A stretch of DNA of 64,000 bases from Aphelidium insulamus. Taxonomy: Eukaryota; Aphelidiomycota; Aphelidea; Aphelidiaceae. Position numbers and translations under genes: made by a program. Under the pieces are notes generated by a model. The model was given only the letters and a program-made list of their open reading frames with translations, searched no databases and had not been told where the DNA came from. The DNA lies in assembly GCA_036784855.1 (NCBI GenBank), contig JAZDSV010000020.1, forward strand, positions 124,001 through 188,000. The letters run 5' to 3'. This document shows, piece after piece, positions 22,645 through 34,185 of this stretch (positions are counted from its first letter, which is position 1; every line of letters begins with the position of its first letter).

Positions 22645-23541
22645 ATGCAAATGCCGCCGTCGCACCCACTGCTATGGCTCCTACTGGCGGGGCTTGTACA
22701 GAGTGCGCCAGCCAACGAATTGATGGGCGCTACTGGCGATATTGCTGATAGTCACGCTGCGTCCTTGGAAGGACAATTGCTAGTGGCCAAGGCTGAAGCC
22801 GCGCAGGTACTGATGGATGATGCAGCGGCGTACATGAAGCAGCTGGCCGAGCAAATGCTGTACGAAGAGGCCGCACGTGAAGCCGTTACTGCGCGTCATT
22901 ACGGCAAGATGGAGGCTGCGCTGTACACGACGGCTGCAGCTGCAGCGCGACTACCCGCCGAGCGTGAACATCTGTTGGAAATGGCACAAGCCGCACACGT
23001 GTTGGTACGCGAATACACCGAGGATGCTGTTGAGATGTACCTGCTACACTCGTGGATGCGTGGAGACGACAGAGTGGATGATCAAAGTCGCGAATCTATC
23101 ACGCTTGAGGATGCCCACCGCTGGCTGCACATTGCTATAAAGATCATTGAGCGCACTATGGATGGGAACATCGAGGAAACGGAACAGCAAGAAGACGTAT
23201 TGGGCAACTGCACACCAGTGGAAGATTATGTCAAGTACGAATGTTTTATTGATGACGACATGTTTAAGCGGGCATGGGATGATGCCGCGAGCAAGTACAG
23301 CAGTTACAAGTACAAGGCTACACTGCGGAATCGCAGAAGCGAATTAGCAAGTATAATCGCTGCACTGCACGAAAAGGGCATCTTGTCCGCGGAGGCCACT
23401 GAGCACATACTGACAAAATCCGAACATGCACTCGCGGTGGCCAGCGCTACCCTGAGACGGGCTGGCAGGGCATGGCGCGGCAGAGCTGGCAGAAATTTAA
23501 TTATTAACAAAGCGCCCGTAATTGGAGACTACGAGGAGTAG
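22645..23541 (+). CDS. Secreted Ala-rich helical protein (intact family member)
   Basis: ATG 22645 (or 22651) gives a signal peptide (HPLLWLLLAGLVQSAPA). About 275 residues follow, Ala/Glu-rich and almost wholly helical (GQLLVAKAEAAQVLMDDAA, MEAALYTTAAAAARL). A central Cys-containing segment (NCTPVEDYVKYECFIDDDMF) is followed by a C-terminal basic part (RNRRSELASIIAALHEKG and RAGRAWRGRAGRN). Two decayed paralogs upstream (18010-18280, 21115-21362) align to the C-terminal half, so this locus has expanded and lost copies. No known family. Single exon; the open frame extends upstream to 22516, but the signal peptide favours the inner start. Confidence 0.72.
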   Translation: MQMPPSHPLLWLLLAGLVQSAPANELMGATGDIADSHAASLEGQLLVAKAEAAQVLMDDAAAYMKQLAEQMLYEEAAREAVTARHYGKMEAALYTTAAAAARLPAEREHLLEMAQAAHVLVREYTEDAVEMYLLHSWMRGDDRVDDQSRESITLEDAHRWLHIAIKIIERTMDGNIEETEQQEDVLGNCTPVEDYVKYECFIDDDMFKRAWDDAASKYSSYKYKATLRNRRSELASIIAALHEKGILSAEATEHILTKSEHALAVASATLRRAGRAWRGRAGRNLIINKAPVIGDYEE

Positions 23542-23715
23542 GAAGAGTGCTGAGCGATACGTAAAGAAATAAAGATGGGTAGACACTATATACATGTAGT
23601 ACTTCAATGGACCTCCTTGCAATTTGCAACAACACAGCACAGAACAACTCCATTAACTTGCCTTGACAGGCTACATACGTGCGTGTCTAACCATATGAAA
23701 ATTTAGTGCGAACAT

Positions 23716-24578
23716 ATGTACAAAATATGTTGCTGTAAACGTGCACAGCGGAGGCAATTGTCCAGCCAGATTCAACAATCAATGTCGCTTCAGCGGCTCT
23801 GGCGACGCTCAATATTCGGCAGTCGGGACGATGTGGACACCGCTGCTGGCAGTGGTTCGGTGCCGCCTGCTGCAGACTTGCCCCCTTCTGTGCCAACCAC
23901 AGAGAAGTCTGCACTGCCATCTGTGCCTGAGCCGTTGGACCAGCAATCTCGCTCGCCACCAGCTGCCACACTGCCTGCCGCCGATGCAACTGCTACAACT
24001 CCCATGGCCTCTGCTGCAGCACCACCATCAGCAGCAGCAGTGCAGGCTACCATTGCTCAAGGGTCGAACGCCGCTGTAGTCGTGCAGGGTGCTGTCGACA
24101 CCGCAGCCACGCCGGTCGCCGCGCCTCGTCGGCGGCAAGAAACCGCACAGAGCACTGATTCCGCGCACTCTACGCGCGAGTCCCTGCGACATATGGACTG
24201 CACTCGCATAACCGACCGTGTGTACGCCGCTGGACTCCTCTGGCGGCACCGTACCGAGGTCAACAGGTATGTCAGCTGATACACTGACCTATACGCATTA
24301 TGTGTATGTATGTATGTATGTATGTATGTATGTGTGTATGTGTGTGTGTGTATGTATGTATGTATGTATGTATGTATGTATATGTGTGTGTGTGTATGTA
24401 TATAGTTGTATGTATGTATGTATGTATGAATAGTTTGTGTAAATGAATAGTGTGTATGTATGTATGTATGTAAGTATGTATGTATGTATGTGTGTGTGTA
24501 TGTATGTGTGTATGTATGTATGTATGTATGTATGTATGTATGTATGTGTGTGTGTGTGTGTGTATGTGTGTGTGTATG

Positions 24579-24609
<31 letters not shown>

Positions 24610-27600
24610 CTATAGTTGATGCATTTATATATTTACTGCATGTATGTGTATGTGTGTATGTATGTCTATAGCTGGATGGATGTATGTATGTATTTATGTG
24701 TGTATTTATGTGTGTATATAGTTGGATGTATGTAAGTGTATCTGTCATTCATCATGCATGACTAACATAATAGCCATCGCAACAATGTGGACGATGTAGC
24801 GCGCTGGCTGACCACATTTCACCTACGCAAGTTTATCATCGTCAACTTGGCCGCCGGCAAGTGTATCTTTACCGCATAATATCCATTTATTAACATTTCC
24901 ACCGCAGGCGAGGAAAATGGACGACCCACATCAACTTACGACACTGCTGCCTTCAACAACCAGGTGCTGCATGTGCCAGTCAGTGCGAGGCACCCACTTC
25001 CCTCTCTGCTAGCACTCTTTGACGTATGCCGCGCATTGGCCTTATTTCTATCCACTTCAAACCGGACTACCGATCACCATCAGCACTCTGCCACTTCGAT
25101 GGGTGACGGTCTCTCGTCAACATTCCACACCGCCACCATCAACCCGTCACAGACGCCAAAACAACGCCAAAATTCACATACTGTCACCGTGGTGCACTGT
25201 CATAACGGCTTATCACGCACCGGAGTACTGCTGGCATGTTTTCTGCGGTTTGCCGAAGTGTTTCCCACAGCCAACGATGCGTTCGAGTACTTTATCGAGA
25301 GGCGTGCCGGCGGTGACCGCTCGTGGGTGACGTGCACACAGAAGCGCTACTTGCGCTACTTTGACCAGATGATGCAGCTGCATGCGCGTCTCCGTACCGA
25401 CAACCCCACAAGTGATGTCGCTTCTGCGCTGGTACAGGCAAGCGGTCAAATTTTTACTACTTACTCTATTGTTCTTATATATCTAGCTACTGCCCAACCC
25501 ATCGGCAACACTGCTACTGACGCACGTTGTGGTCCATGTGGGCAAGTCGCTGATGCAGTCCATGCACGGCGTGGTGGCTGATGGACGCGCCGCCCAGCTG
25601 GTGCTGGAGGTGTACCACTCGGGCACCCTGGCACATTCTGGCGAGTACAGCGCGGACGACTCGAGCGCCGACAGCAATGGACGCGCCACTGTTCGATTCG
25701 ATCTGCAGACCCTAAGCACAGGGTTCCGTGCGCAGCCATTGCGCGTGTTTAACGACTTTCACATCAGGGTGTCGGTGGATGTGCGTTCTGCCTCCTCGGC
25801 CACACACGCCGAACCGATAAAGTCGCTAGTTCAGACTGGTGCTTCCGGTGCGCCACGGCGAGACCCACACACATCGATTACACTCGCATCCTTCACCGCG
25901 CACTGTTCCTTCTTTGCCGTCAGACACAACACGCGGATAAGGGTACACCGCAGCGAGCTTGAGTCACCCGCCAGGTCTACCCTGGCGGCGGCGGCGGCTG
26001 CCTCCTCTGCAGACAAATCATCTGCCCCCGGCCAGTGGACAATTGGCGACGACTTCTTCCTGGATTTGCTGCACTGCACGGACGGCACAGTTGACGCTGA
26101 CAGTGCCTCTGATACGGTCCCAGTGTCCCCCGGCAAGGGCGACGCCCTCACTGCCGGACCCACGCTCGCGCTGCTCAAAGTGATTGTGAACGGCGTGCCA
26201 GACTTTGATGGCGCCGGCTCGTGTGACCCCGTGGTTATCATCACTCGAATCGGTGCCAGTAGCAGTAACAACATCAACAATAACACAATTGGAAAGCGAG
26301 GTTCCACGGACAAAGCCAACAAAATTGAAGTAGATGAAGACAACGCCATGTCGACACGGACCGTGGTGTATGATTCGTCCCGGCTGGCAGGCGCTGCTGC
26401 AGAAAGCAACCAGAGCCTCACGGACTCCACAGATCGCATTTTCAACGACCAGAATGCAATCTACGTCGATCCGTTCATGATCCTGGTGCGCATTTGCAAC
26501 ATGGAGGCGCCCGCGGTGAGTTATTATTAGTCAATGTATTCCCCTACATTAAATTGTCATATTTATCTATTTCCGCAGGAACCGCTGGAACTGGACTCGC
26601 TGTGCCAGTATGAGGTGCGGCTGATGCATCGAGACGCGAAAACTGGCGGTCAGCTTCTGATGACCCGGTTGGCCTTTTCGCCGACACTAATGGCACCCGG
26701 ACTGATACGCATGCGGGCCAAGATTGACGACTCGCAGCGGCCGCAATCGGGTCCGACGACAAAGCCGGCCATATCACCGTCACGCAACACTGCCGGTGCC
26801 ACGGAGGAAGAGCTGATTGCCATGTACGCCGACATGAGTGTCGATGAGTCGAATGGGCCGGAGGGAGGTTTAGAGCTTGGCCGTGGCACCGATGTGGCCG
26901 ACCGCTTTCCTGCCGACTTTTCCGTTGATCTAATCTTTAGCGAGTCCACGGTCAAGGAGTCTGGCCGCTCCAAGGAAATCACTGATAGCAGTGGCGCCAG
27001 TGATCGGAAATCTGCGATTGCTCCATCTACAGCAGCCGTCGACATCCCGGTGTCCCCAGAGGAGCAGACGCGTATCAAGCAGGCGTGTGTGGCGGCGCTG
27101 CGCGACATCTCTGGGAACAATTACGCTCGGGCACTATACACCATGTCGCGTTGGCACCGCGTGCGTCCCGATGAAAACTTTTACAACATTCTGTGCGCGC
27201 AGGCAGTGCCACCGTCACACACGGCCGCCATGGCTGACTTGGCAGAGATGTTCAATGCGTCGCAGCATAAACTGAAGGAGAATATAGCAGCAGCTGATGG
27301 TGATAGCGACCCGATGGACACTGAATTCGACCTGGACGAGGACACGGTGCTACGCCACTGGTTCGAGACTGTGCGAACAGTGGCACTTGGGGGCGCCAGT
27401 AGTACGCAGATGTGCTGGCATCCGCGCGTGGTTCAGCTTGCACTTCAACTGTGCAACAACCAGATCCACGAGGCGCACGAATATCTATGCGAGTGGCTGC
27501 CACCGGCGCTCTATCGCCGTGTATGTGCCGAGAGCGTGGCGCGGTATGTGATCCGGGAGCGGCTGGGCGTGATATCGCTGCGCCCTCCACCGAGCACTTT

Positions 27601-30411
27601 GACAAGTCCTGTACGTGAACAACAGCTACGCCAACAAAGCACTGAATCTCCACTTGTGACGGTAATGGAGTCGCCGGTTGTGCATGCCGTGACAGCGGTC
27701 CCCGCAGAGGCGTTGGCTGAGAAGCTGACTGCACTGGAAGCGCGGCCAACCGCTTCGTCCATTGTCCCTGAGCCGCCTCAGCGATCTTCGTCAGTCTCGA
27801 TTGTTCCTGCTGTCACAGCTCCTGCCGGCGCACCTGCACCACCGCCCCCTCCTCCGCCGCCGCCGCCACCGCCGCCCCCTCCTCCACCTCCTCCACCGGG
27901 AATGTCACCGTCGGGATCTCCGGAGCCTTCCTCGACGGCACGCGCCAACCGGAAACACGTTCGAGTCACGCTGCATTGGAGCGAACTGCGCCAAACTGAT
28001 CTGGACAATCTCGCGGGCAAAAAGAACAATACGATGCGGCACACGATTTGGAACGAGGATTTCGGTATCGGTGACACGCAGTCGCCGCTCCTCGGATCCC
28101 AGTCGTCCACGCCCCTAGACGCACCTGGCGGTCGGGCCGCCTCCGCACTCGGCCTGGTCAGTGACCCAATGATCCGCATGGCGATGCTGTCGTCGTCATC
28201 GGGTGGTAACGTCGCCGCCGGATCATCTGCCACCACACCGCCACACGGAGGCAGTAGTCGTGAGAGCCTGATCGAAGAGGATGCCTCGGTTTTACGGAGG
28301 CGATCCAAGACGGACGGCGCCTCGTATAAACAGCATGCGGCGGCAGCCACTGCCGAACGTCGCGCCACTCAGTACGGCGACTGGTTTGCCCGAGTCACCG
28401 ATAGTCTTGATCTGCAAAAGTTTGAGGAGCTATTTTGCGTCGACCCTGCCGCAGATGCAGCTGCCAAGAAGCGCACGGCCACTCCAGGCAGCACTGCTGC
28501 TTCAACGGCACAAGAAGCTGGTTCACAGCAGCAGCAACAGCAAAACACACAATCACCGCCGCAACCAGCCACCGTGCAACTGCTGGACTTGAACCGTGCG
28601 CGTATGGTCGGCATCGTGGTGGCGCGGTTTGAACGACAGTTTCGCAAACTGCTCGTCCAATACGGTAAGGACATGGTGGCCAAGAGCATCGTGGATCCGA
28701 CAGACAAGTCAAGCACTGCCAGCGCCGAGTGTATCGGTCGCATGCTGCTCTATCGCCAAATCCGGATCTGCGCCATGACGGGTGCGTTTTACGCTGCGCA
28801 ACTCTTCTCAGGGACTCCGGCCGCCACATCGCCCACGTCACTGGAGCCGGCCGCCACGCTGTCGGGCGATGATTTGCAGGCGCTGAACGGTGTGGCACCC
28901 ACGGCGCAGGACCGTGATGGACTGGTGTTGTGGGCGCGCAAGGAGCTCAAGCGATGGAACAAGCTGCACCTGGCCGCGGGTGAAGTCGGTGCCGCCACAT
29001 CACCGGCCACCAGCGCAGACAATCAACAGCCAGAAAGTTTTGATCTATGGGTCTGTCGGCGTCTAGCCTCTCCGGTTGGTCTTGTTTATTCTATCTATTC
29101 ATCACGTGGTACTGACACCTGGCTAGGAGCTGTTTCTATATGAAGTGTTTGTGAAGGAGCCAAACATTCACATTTTAATTCAGAGCCGGATGCTCAAGAT
29201 TCGATATTTGTGTGCGCCGATTGTTTCGCTGGAAGACTTTACCCCAGTGCCGCCTGGTGCTGATCTGGCTCTTCTGTCTGGTCGCATGCGCGCCGTCAAG
29301 GATGCTTGCGAGCGTCTGCGGCACAATGACGCTCTTAAGGTAGGAATACATACATATAAATATGTAGACACTCACTGTGCCCCCAGTTGGTGCTGCGAAC
29401 GGTGCTCAGCTTGGGCAACTTGACCAACTATCAGTACGGACGGCGGCCCGCGTCGATGGTGGACTCGGCCGGCAACAACAGCGCCGTGGGGTTTCGGATA
29501 GACTCGCTGGTGAAGCTGCGTGATGTCAAGAGTCGCGATGGCAAGACTTCGCTCCTGAACTATCTCGTTGAGGTCTGTGTCGAGCACTAATTAGCACCGC
29601 GTTGATGATATTGATCCTCCAGGTACTGTGGGGTATTCCTGAAGTGCACGAACTACCCGTGGAGTTCAATGTACTGTCTGAGCTGAAGAATGCTGGCACG
29701 CGCGACATTGGTGATCAGATCTATGAGGCAGAGGCGAGTCTGGCGGAAGTCACTGCATGGAAAGAGCAGCCGGAGAAACATTTCGCCGATGCTCTGCAGG
29801 CACTGCCACAGCCTGGTCGCTCGCCGTTCAGTGACTTTCTCGCATCAGTGCCACAATTTACCGACGTGTATTCGGCACAGCGCCGGGCATTCGTGAAGCC
29901 CATGGCTCAGTTGCTCAAGCAAGGTTTGTTTCATGCACGAGTGGAATATTTGGAAATGTGGCAGAGCTTCTACGAGACGGCGTACGTGCAAATTTCTTTG
30001 GTTATATATCTGCCTTCCATTGATGATATTCATAGTATGTACTTTGGGGAGGACCCGGATGAACACGATTCGCCGGTGGAAATTGATTTGGCGAGCATAG
30101 ACAAGGAAGTAGTTTGCGCATCGGCGGACCAATTTGCTACACTAGCAGCCGATACTATGAGCGCTGTTCTGCAGCCGCTACCCGGATGTCCCATTGCAGC
30201 CACAAGTAAACCGGCAAACAGTATATCGCGAAAACCAGAAGATCTGTTTACCGTGTTTGACACTTTCTTCACCATGTTTGCCGATGCCATAGCCATCGCC
30301 AAGCGAGCCAAAGACAAGGAGCGCCGAGAGAAGCAACGACAACAAGCCAAAGGCACCTCCTCCTCATCCACGCCAGCGTCGCCGTCAGCATCAAAGAATT
30401 CTTTAAGATAG
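23716..30411 (+). CDS. PTEN-like/C2-containing formin (FH1-FH2)
   Basis: A gene of about 2,000 codons with at least nine inferred introns. Order: Pro/Ala-rich N-terminus; PTEN-like phosphatase domain (MDCTRITDRVYAAG, FIIVNLAAG, P-loop VVHCHNGLSRTG); C2-like domain; linker; poly-Pro FH1 (27834-27903); and an FH2 domain (VRVTLHWSELRQ, TIWNEDFG, LQKFEELF, LGNLTNYQ, GFRIDSLVKLRDVKSRDGKTSLLNYL). It ends in a basic coiled tail. Formins nucleate and elongate actin; a PTEN/C2 N-terminus is the plant class II arrangement and probably binds membrane lipids. The Cys-x5-Arg signature is intact, but the usual WPD-loop Asp is not seen, so catalysis is doubtful. One intron (25438-25486) uses GC-AG, and the first intron holds a large microsatellite. 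Confidence 0.9.
24301..24740 (+). repeat. (TATG)n/(TG)n microsatellite inside a formin intron
   Basis: About 440 bp of TATG, TGTG and related units fill most of a 507-bp intron (24267-24773), roughly ten times the usual intron length here. The long ORFs it creates (poly Tyr-Val-Cys, poly Thr-His) are artefacts. Confidence 0.95.
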
Positions 30412-30507
30412 TAGATAGTATTCTAATTGATGAGTTAAATGTGCTTGCATCTGTCTGTATAAATTATACATCTATGACATTTGCCATGTGAATGTGATAT
30501 ATATTGA

Positions 30508-31193
30508 CTAGGCGCTGGGAAGATTTCTTCGCCATGGCATCCTTTGACTTTCTTTCGTGCGAACCAGAAAGTCCCAGAACTTTGATTTGAGCGCTCCACT
30601 ACCGAATGAATCATACGAAGTCGCGCGCTGAATGTTTAGAAGCTCAGGCTTGGCACCGGCTGTTACCAAAATTTCCGCAATTTCAAGCTGGTTCGATCGG
30701 GCAGCATCATGGAGCGGCGTATTTTTGTCGCAATCGCGAGCATTGATATCATCAGCGTTAAGTAGCTTTAGAAGCATGTTCACTCCCTTCAAATTCCAGC
30801 CTTAGCAGCAACGTGAAGTGGCGTTTCCTTGAGTTGGTTTCTGGCGCGGACCAACTCATTATTCTGCGTTAGAATTTTTTCCAATACTTTGATGGCTCCT
30901 GGATCTTGCGCGGCCAGGAAAATTGGCGAAGTGCTTTGCAGCCAGTTACCGCAATTCGCAGCAACGGTTTCTGCAGTAATTACTTCACAGGCCTTGGCAT
31001 AATTTTTTTCCGACAACGCCTTACACAGTGCCTTCTTGTCGGATTTGCTACTCATGGCGTTTGCTGCCGAAGGAGTTCTGTTGAGTGATGGCATCCAAAA
31101 CGATGATAGTCCGAGCTTGGCGTCGCAAGCCGGCGAAATAACTGCTGTAACTAGAAGCCAAAGAGCAACCGATATCGAACGGCGATAAGACAT
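30508..31193 (-). CDS. Secreted ankyrin-repeat protein with a frameshift
   Basis: ATG 31193 opens a signal peptide (SISVALWLLVTAVISPACDA). Ankyrin repeats follow (SPIFLAAQDPGAIKVLEKIL; ETPLHVAAKAG). That frame ends right after AAKAG. The adjacent frame continues the same ankyrin unit as NLKGVNMLLKLL and then DKNTPLHDAARSNQLEIAEIL, down to a stop at 30508. A 1-nt change near 30797 separates the halves. It is either a young pseudogene or an assembly/sequencing error, since both halves keep good ankyrin consensus. Intact, it would be about 225 residues with three to four repeats. A U1 snRNA gene lies just upstream on the same strand. Confidence 0.7.
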
Positions 31194-31339
31194 GGTGGAA
31201 ATTGAAAAGCTGCGCAGAATTTCTGCGCTTTTATTGCCGTTGCTAGTGAGGTACTGGCCGCACCGCTATTGGCCAGTGATTGAATACACATTTTCCAGCA
31301 TCTCCTGCTGACAATGATGTGTCCCTTACGCAGGTAAGA

Positions 31340-31517
31340 ATACTGCCTAAAGAGGCAGCCATCGCTCACATTTGATATAGGAAGGAATAAAAAATTTTAC
31401 GCGGACGACCCCCGTAGTGGAAGTGTCTAGCCAGCCCAAACAAGCCTTGTGCAATGCCTGATATGAACTAACCAGTAAACGGGATTCATGAGCCCGTCTA
31501 CCACGCCAGGTAAGTAT
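31340..31517 (-). ncRNA. U1 snRNA, copy 1
   Basis: The transcript begins ATACTTACCTG, the universal U1 5' end that pairs with 5' splice sites. Stem-loop I is an ACGGG/CCCGT stem with a loop containing TCATGAA, the U1-70K-type loop. Stem-loop II carries ATTGCAC as in the U1A-binding loop. An Sm site (AAAATTTTTTATT) is followed by a terminal hairpin CTGCCT/AGGCAG at 31343-31358. Length of about 178 nt is near the usual 160-170. A TATA element sits about 30 bp upstream. A second copy lies at 52247-52432. Confidence 0.93.
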
Positions 31518-31590
31518 GATTCAACGGTGGCATTTCCCGGTACATATATATTTACTTGATGGAATGCGCCATCCGTTAAGGGTTGCAGTT
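31518..31590 (-). promoter_or_regulatory. U1 snRNA promoter, copy 1
   Basis: Sequence conserved with the flank of the second U1 gene. It has a TATATAT box about 26-35 bp upstream of the RNA start and a GCGCATTCCATCA block about 40-55 bp upstream, the likely proximal sequence element. A GGGAAATGC word lies between the TATA box and the start. Confidence 0.7.
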
Positions 31591-31633
31591 TGGGCGCAAC
31601 CATCAGTCGGAGGCATTTCCCACGAGCACGCCA

Positions 31634-34102
31634 ATGGACGACGACGAATTTCTGGCGGACGCATCGCCGCTCAATGCCACAGTCACAACCATCATGCCTC
31701 CACCAGCCGCGGCTGCTGTGGCTGGAGGCGGTGCTGCCAACTCTGACGATGATGCACTGACGTCCATGGATGTGTACCGGAAATTGCACGCGGAGAGTGT
31801 GCATGATCCAGACGCATTCTGGTGCCGGATGGCACAGCGACACTTGAAATGGGACCGCGACTTTACCACCGTGCTCTCGGGGTAATGTGCCGTCAAAGCA
31901 TTTGAGGTGATGAGCATTGTCTCACCTAGCGGCGCAGAGATTTCATGTCAGGCAATGTAACGTGGTTTGCGGACGGCCAGTTAAATGTGTGCGTGAATTG
32001 CGTGGACAGACACGCCGCCAAGACGCCCGACAAAGTGGCCATCATCTGGGAGGCGGACCACCCCGACGACTCTGTGAACATTACATACGGAACCCTGCTG
32101 AACCGGGTGTGTCAGCTGGCCAATGCACTCCTACAGATGGGTGTCCGTCGCGGGGACACTGTCGCAATATATCTGCCCATGATACCGGAGGCGGCGTACG
32201 CGATGCTGGCCTGTGCTCGTATCGGCGCCATGCATAGGTAGGAGTTGGTTCGACTATAATCATAACCGGCAGCTGATGTATGTTCTACATCAGTGTGGTG
32301 TTTGCGGGTTTCTCGGCGGATGCTCTGCGTGCCCGCATTGAGGATGCTGGCTGTAAGGTGCTCTTGACGGCAGACCAGGGGTACCGTGGTGGCAAGTCTA
32401 TTCACTTGAAGCGGATAGTGGACGAGGCACTGGCTGACTGCTCGGTGGTCAAAGTATCAAAGCTATATTTTTATATAGGTAGTTTTAACATCTTTGCGCC
32501 TGCAGCATGTCTTGGTGTACCGCAGAAACAAAGACAAGCTGCCAGCTGATGCCAACTTTATGGTGGCCGGTCGCGATCAGTGGTGGCACGACGTTGTGCA
32601 TGAACAGCGCCCAGTCTGTCCGCCAGTGTCCATGAGTGCCGAAGACCCGTTGTTTATGCTCTATACGTCGGGGAGGTGCGTTGTTTAAGTATGTAGGATG
32701 AGATTATGCACGAGCTGACGCTTTGTCTGTTTAGCACCGGCAAACCGAAAGGACTGGTGCACACGCATGCCGGCTATCTGCTCGGCGCACTGCTCACACT
32801 AAAGTACACTTTTAATTTCAACCCAGAGACTGATATATGGGGATGTGTTGCTGATGGTAAGTGAATTTGTGTACTAGGATTTTCAGTTTACATATATGTA
32901 TGTGTACTAGGATTTCTCAGTATACAATATGTATAAATAATCTTCCTAGTTGGCTGGATCACCGGCCATTCATACATTGTTTACGGTCCGCTCGCGCTGG
33001 GTGCCACCACGTTAATGTTTGAGTCTGTGCCGACGTTTCCCGATGCCAGTCGCTACTGGCAAATGATTGACAGGCACCGCATCACGCACTTTTACACGGC
33101 ACCCACTGCAATCCGCGCGCTGAAGCGTCTCGGAGACCAGTGGGTTGTGCAGCACAAGCTGGACTCGCTGCGAGTGCTGGGCACTGTCGGTGAGCCCATC
33201 AACCCCGAGGTATCTAATTGCCTGTTTGTCGAGAGTCAATGTTAATTGTCACATGCAGGCTTGGGAGTGGTATTACAATGTCGCGGGGAGGAAGCGGTGC
33301 GCGGTAATCGATACATACTGGCAAACAGAGACGGGATCATTTGTCATTGCGCCGTATGCCGCGGTCACGCCCACTAAACCAGGCGCGGCTACTCTGCCAC
33401 AATTCGGCATCGTTCCGCGACTGCTGGATCCCACCACCGGGCGCCCGCAGTCGTCAGACACTGGCCACCACAGCGGCGTGCTGTGTATCAAACAACCGTG
33501 GCCATCGATGGCACGCACAGTGTACAATTCTCACCAGCGCTATTTGGACACTTACTTCAAGCCGTATCCCGGCTACTACTTTACCGGAGACGGCGCCAGC
33601 TGCGATGCCGATGGATACTTTTGGATCCGTGGTCGGGTGGACGATGTGATCAATGTGTCGGGACATCGGCTCTCCACCGCGGAAATCGAGTCGGCTCTGG
33701 TGCTGGACGAACGATGCGCCGAGGCGGCTGTAGTGGGAATACCCGACGAGATCACCGGCCAGTCCATCTGTGCCTTCTGCTGCTTGAAACCATCTGTCGC
33801 TGGTAACGTGGATCCGGCACAGCTGCTGAAGGAGTTGGGCATGCACGTGCGCACTCACATCGGCCCCTTCGCGACGCCAAAGCGCGTCGTGATCGTGCCG
33901 GACTTGCCAAAGGTTTGAGAATTTTGCTTCCTTTTGTGATCAAACACTGATATCCATTCAGACACGAAGCGGAAAAATTATGCGCCGGATTCTGCGAAAA
34001 ATTGCTTCGAATGAGGCGGAGCATTTAGGCGATGTTAGTACGTTGGCGGACCCATCCGTAATCGACGTGCTTATAAAAATTGTGGCCTCGCCGAAACCAT
34101 AA
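31634..34102 (+). CDS. Acetyl-CoA synthetase (AMP-forming)
   Basis: Spliced from about eight exons. Core motifs: [20 protein letters not shown] (AMP-binding signature, rebuilt across an intron), [65 protein letters not shown] and [16 protein letters not shown]. The last exon contributes the C-terminal [14 protein letters not shown], which has the catalytic, acetylation-regulated lysine. Reaction: acetate + ATP + CoA to acetyl-CoA. WQTETG and the YGPL segment fit acetyl- rather than propionyl- or acetoacetyl-CoA synthetases. No mitochondrial presequence is evident; the N-terminus is acidic and Ala-rich, so a cytosolic/nuclear form is likelier. All family blocks are present and it looks functional. 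Confidence 0.92.
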
Positions 34103-34185
34103 TTTGAAATATTGAAATACAATGCTCGTGCAATAGGATATTTTATCATTGTCATGGCGTAGTTTAGCCGTGCGACCGACAAGAA

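Noticed and set aside
24272-24748. Minus-strand ORF of repeated His/Thr/Tyr/Ile
   Set aside because: Pure translation of the TATG/TG microsatellite inside the formin intron.
27778-28368. Minus-strand Gly-rich ORF
   Set aside because: Shadow of the poly-Pro FH1 region of the formin.
31427-31843. Minus-strand ORF of 138 codons
   Set aside because: Its 3' part is U1 snRNA and promoter; its 5' part is antisense to the acetyl-CoA synthetase first exon.
32221-32300. GGTTCGACTATAATC as a tRNA T-loop
   Set aside because: No A box, acceptor stem or anticodon arm; it lies in an acetyl-CoA synthetase intron. No tRNA was found in the window by eye.
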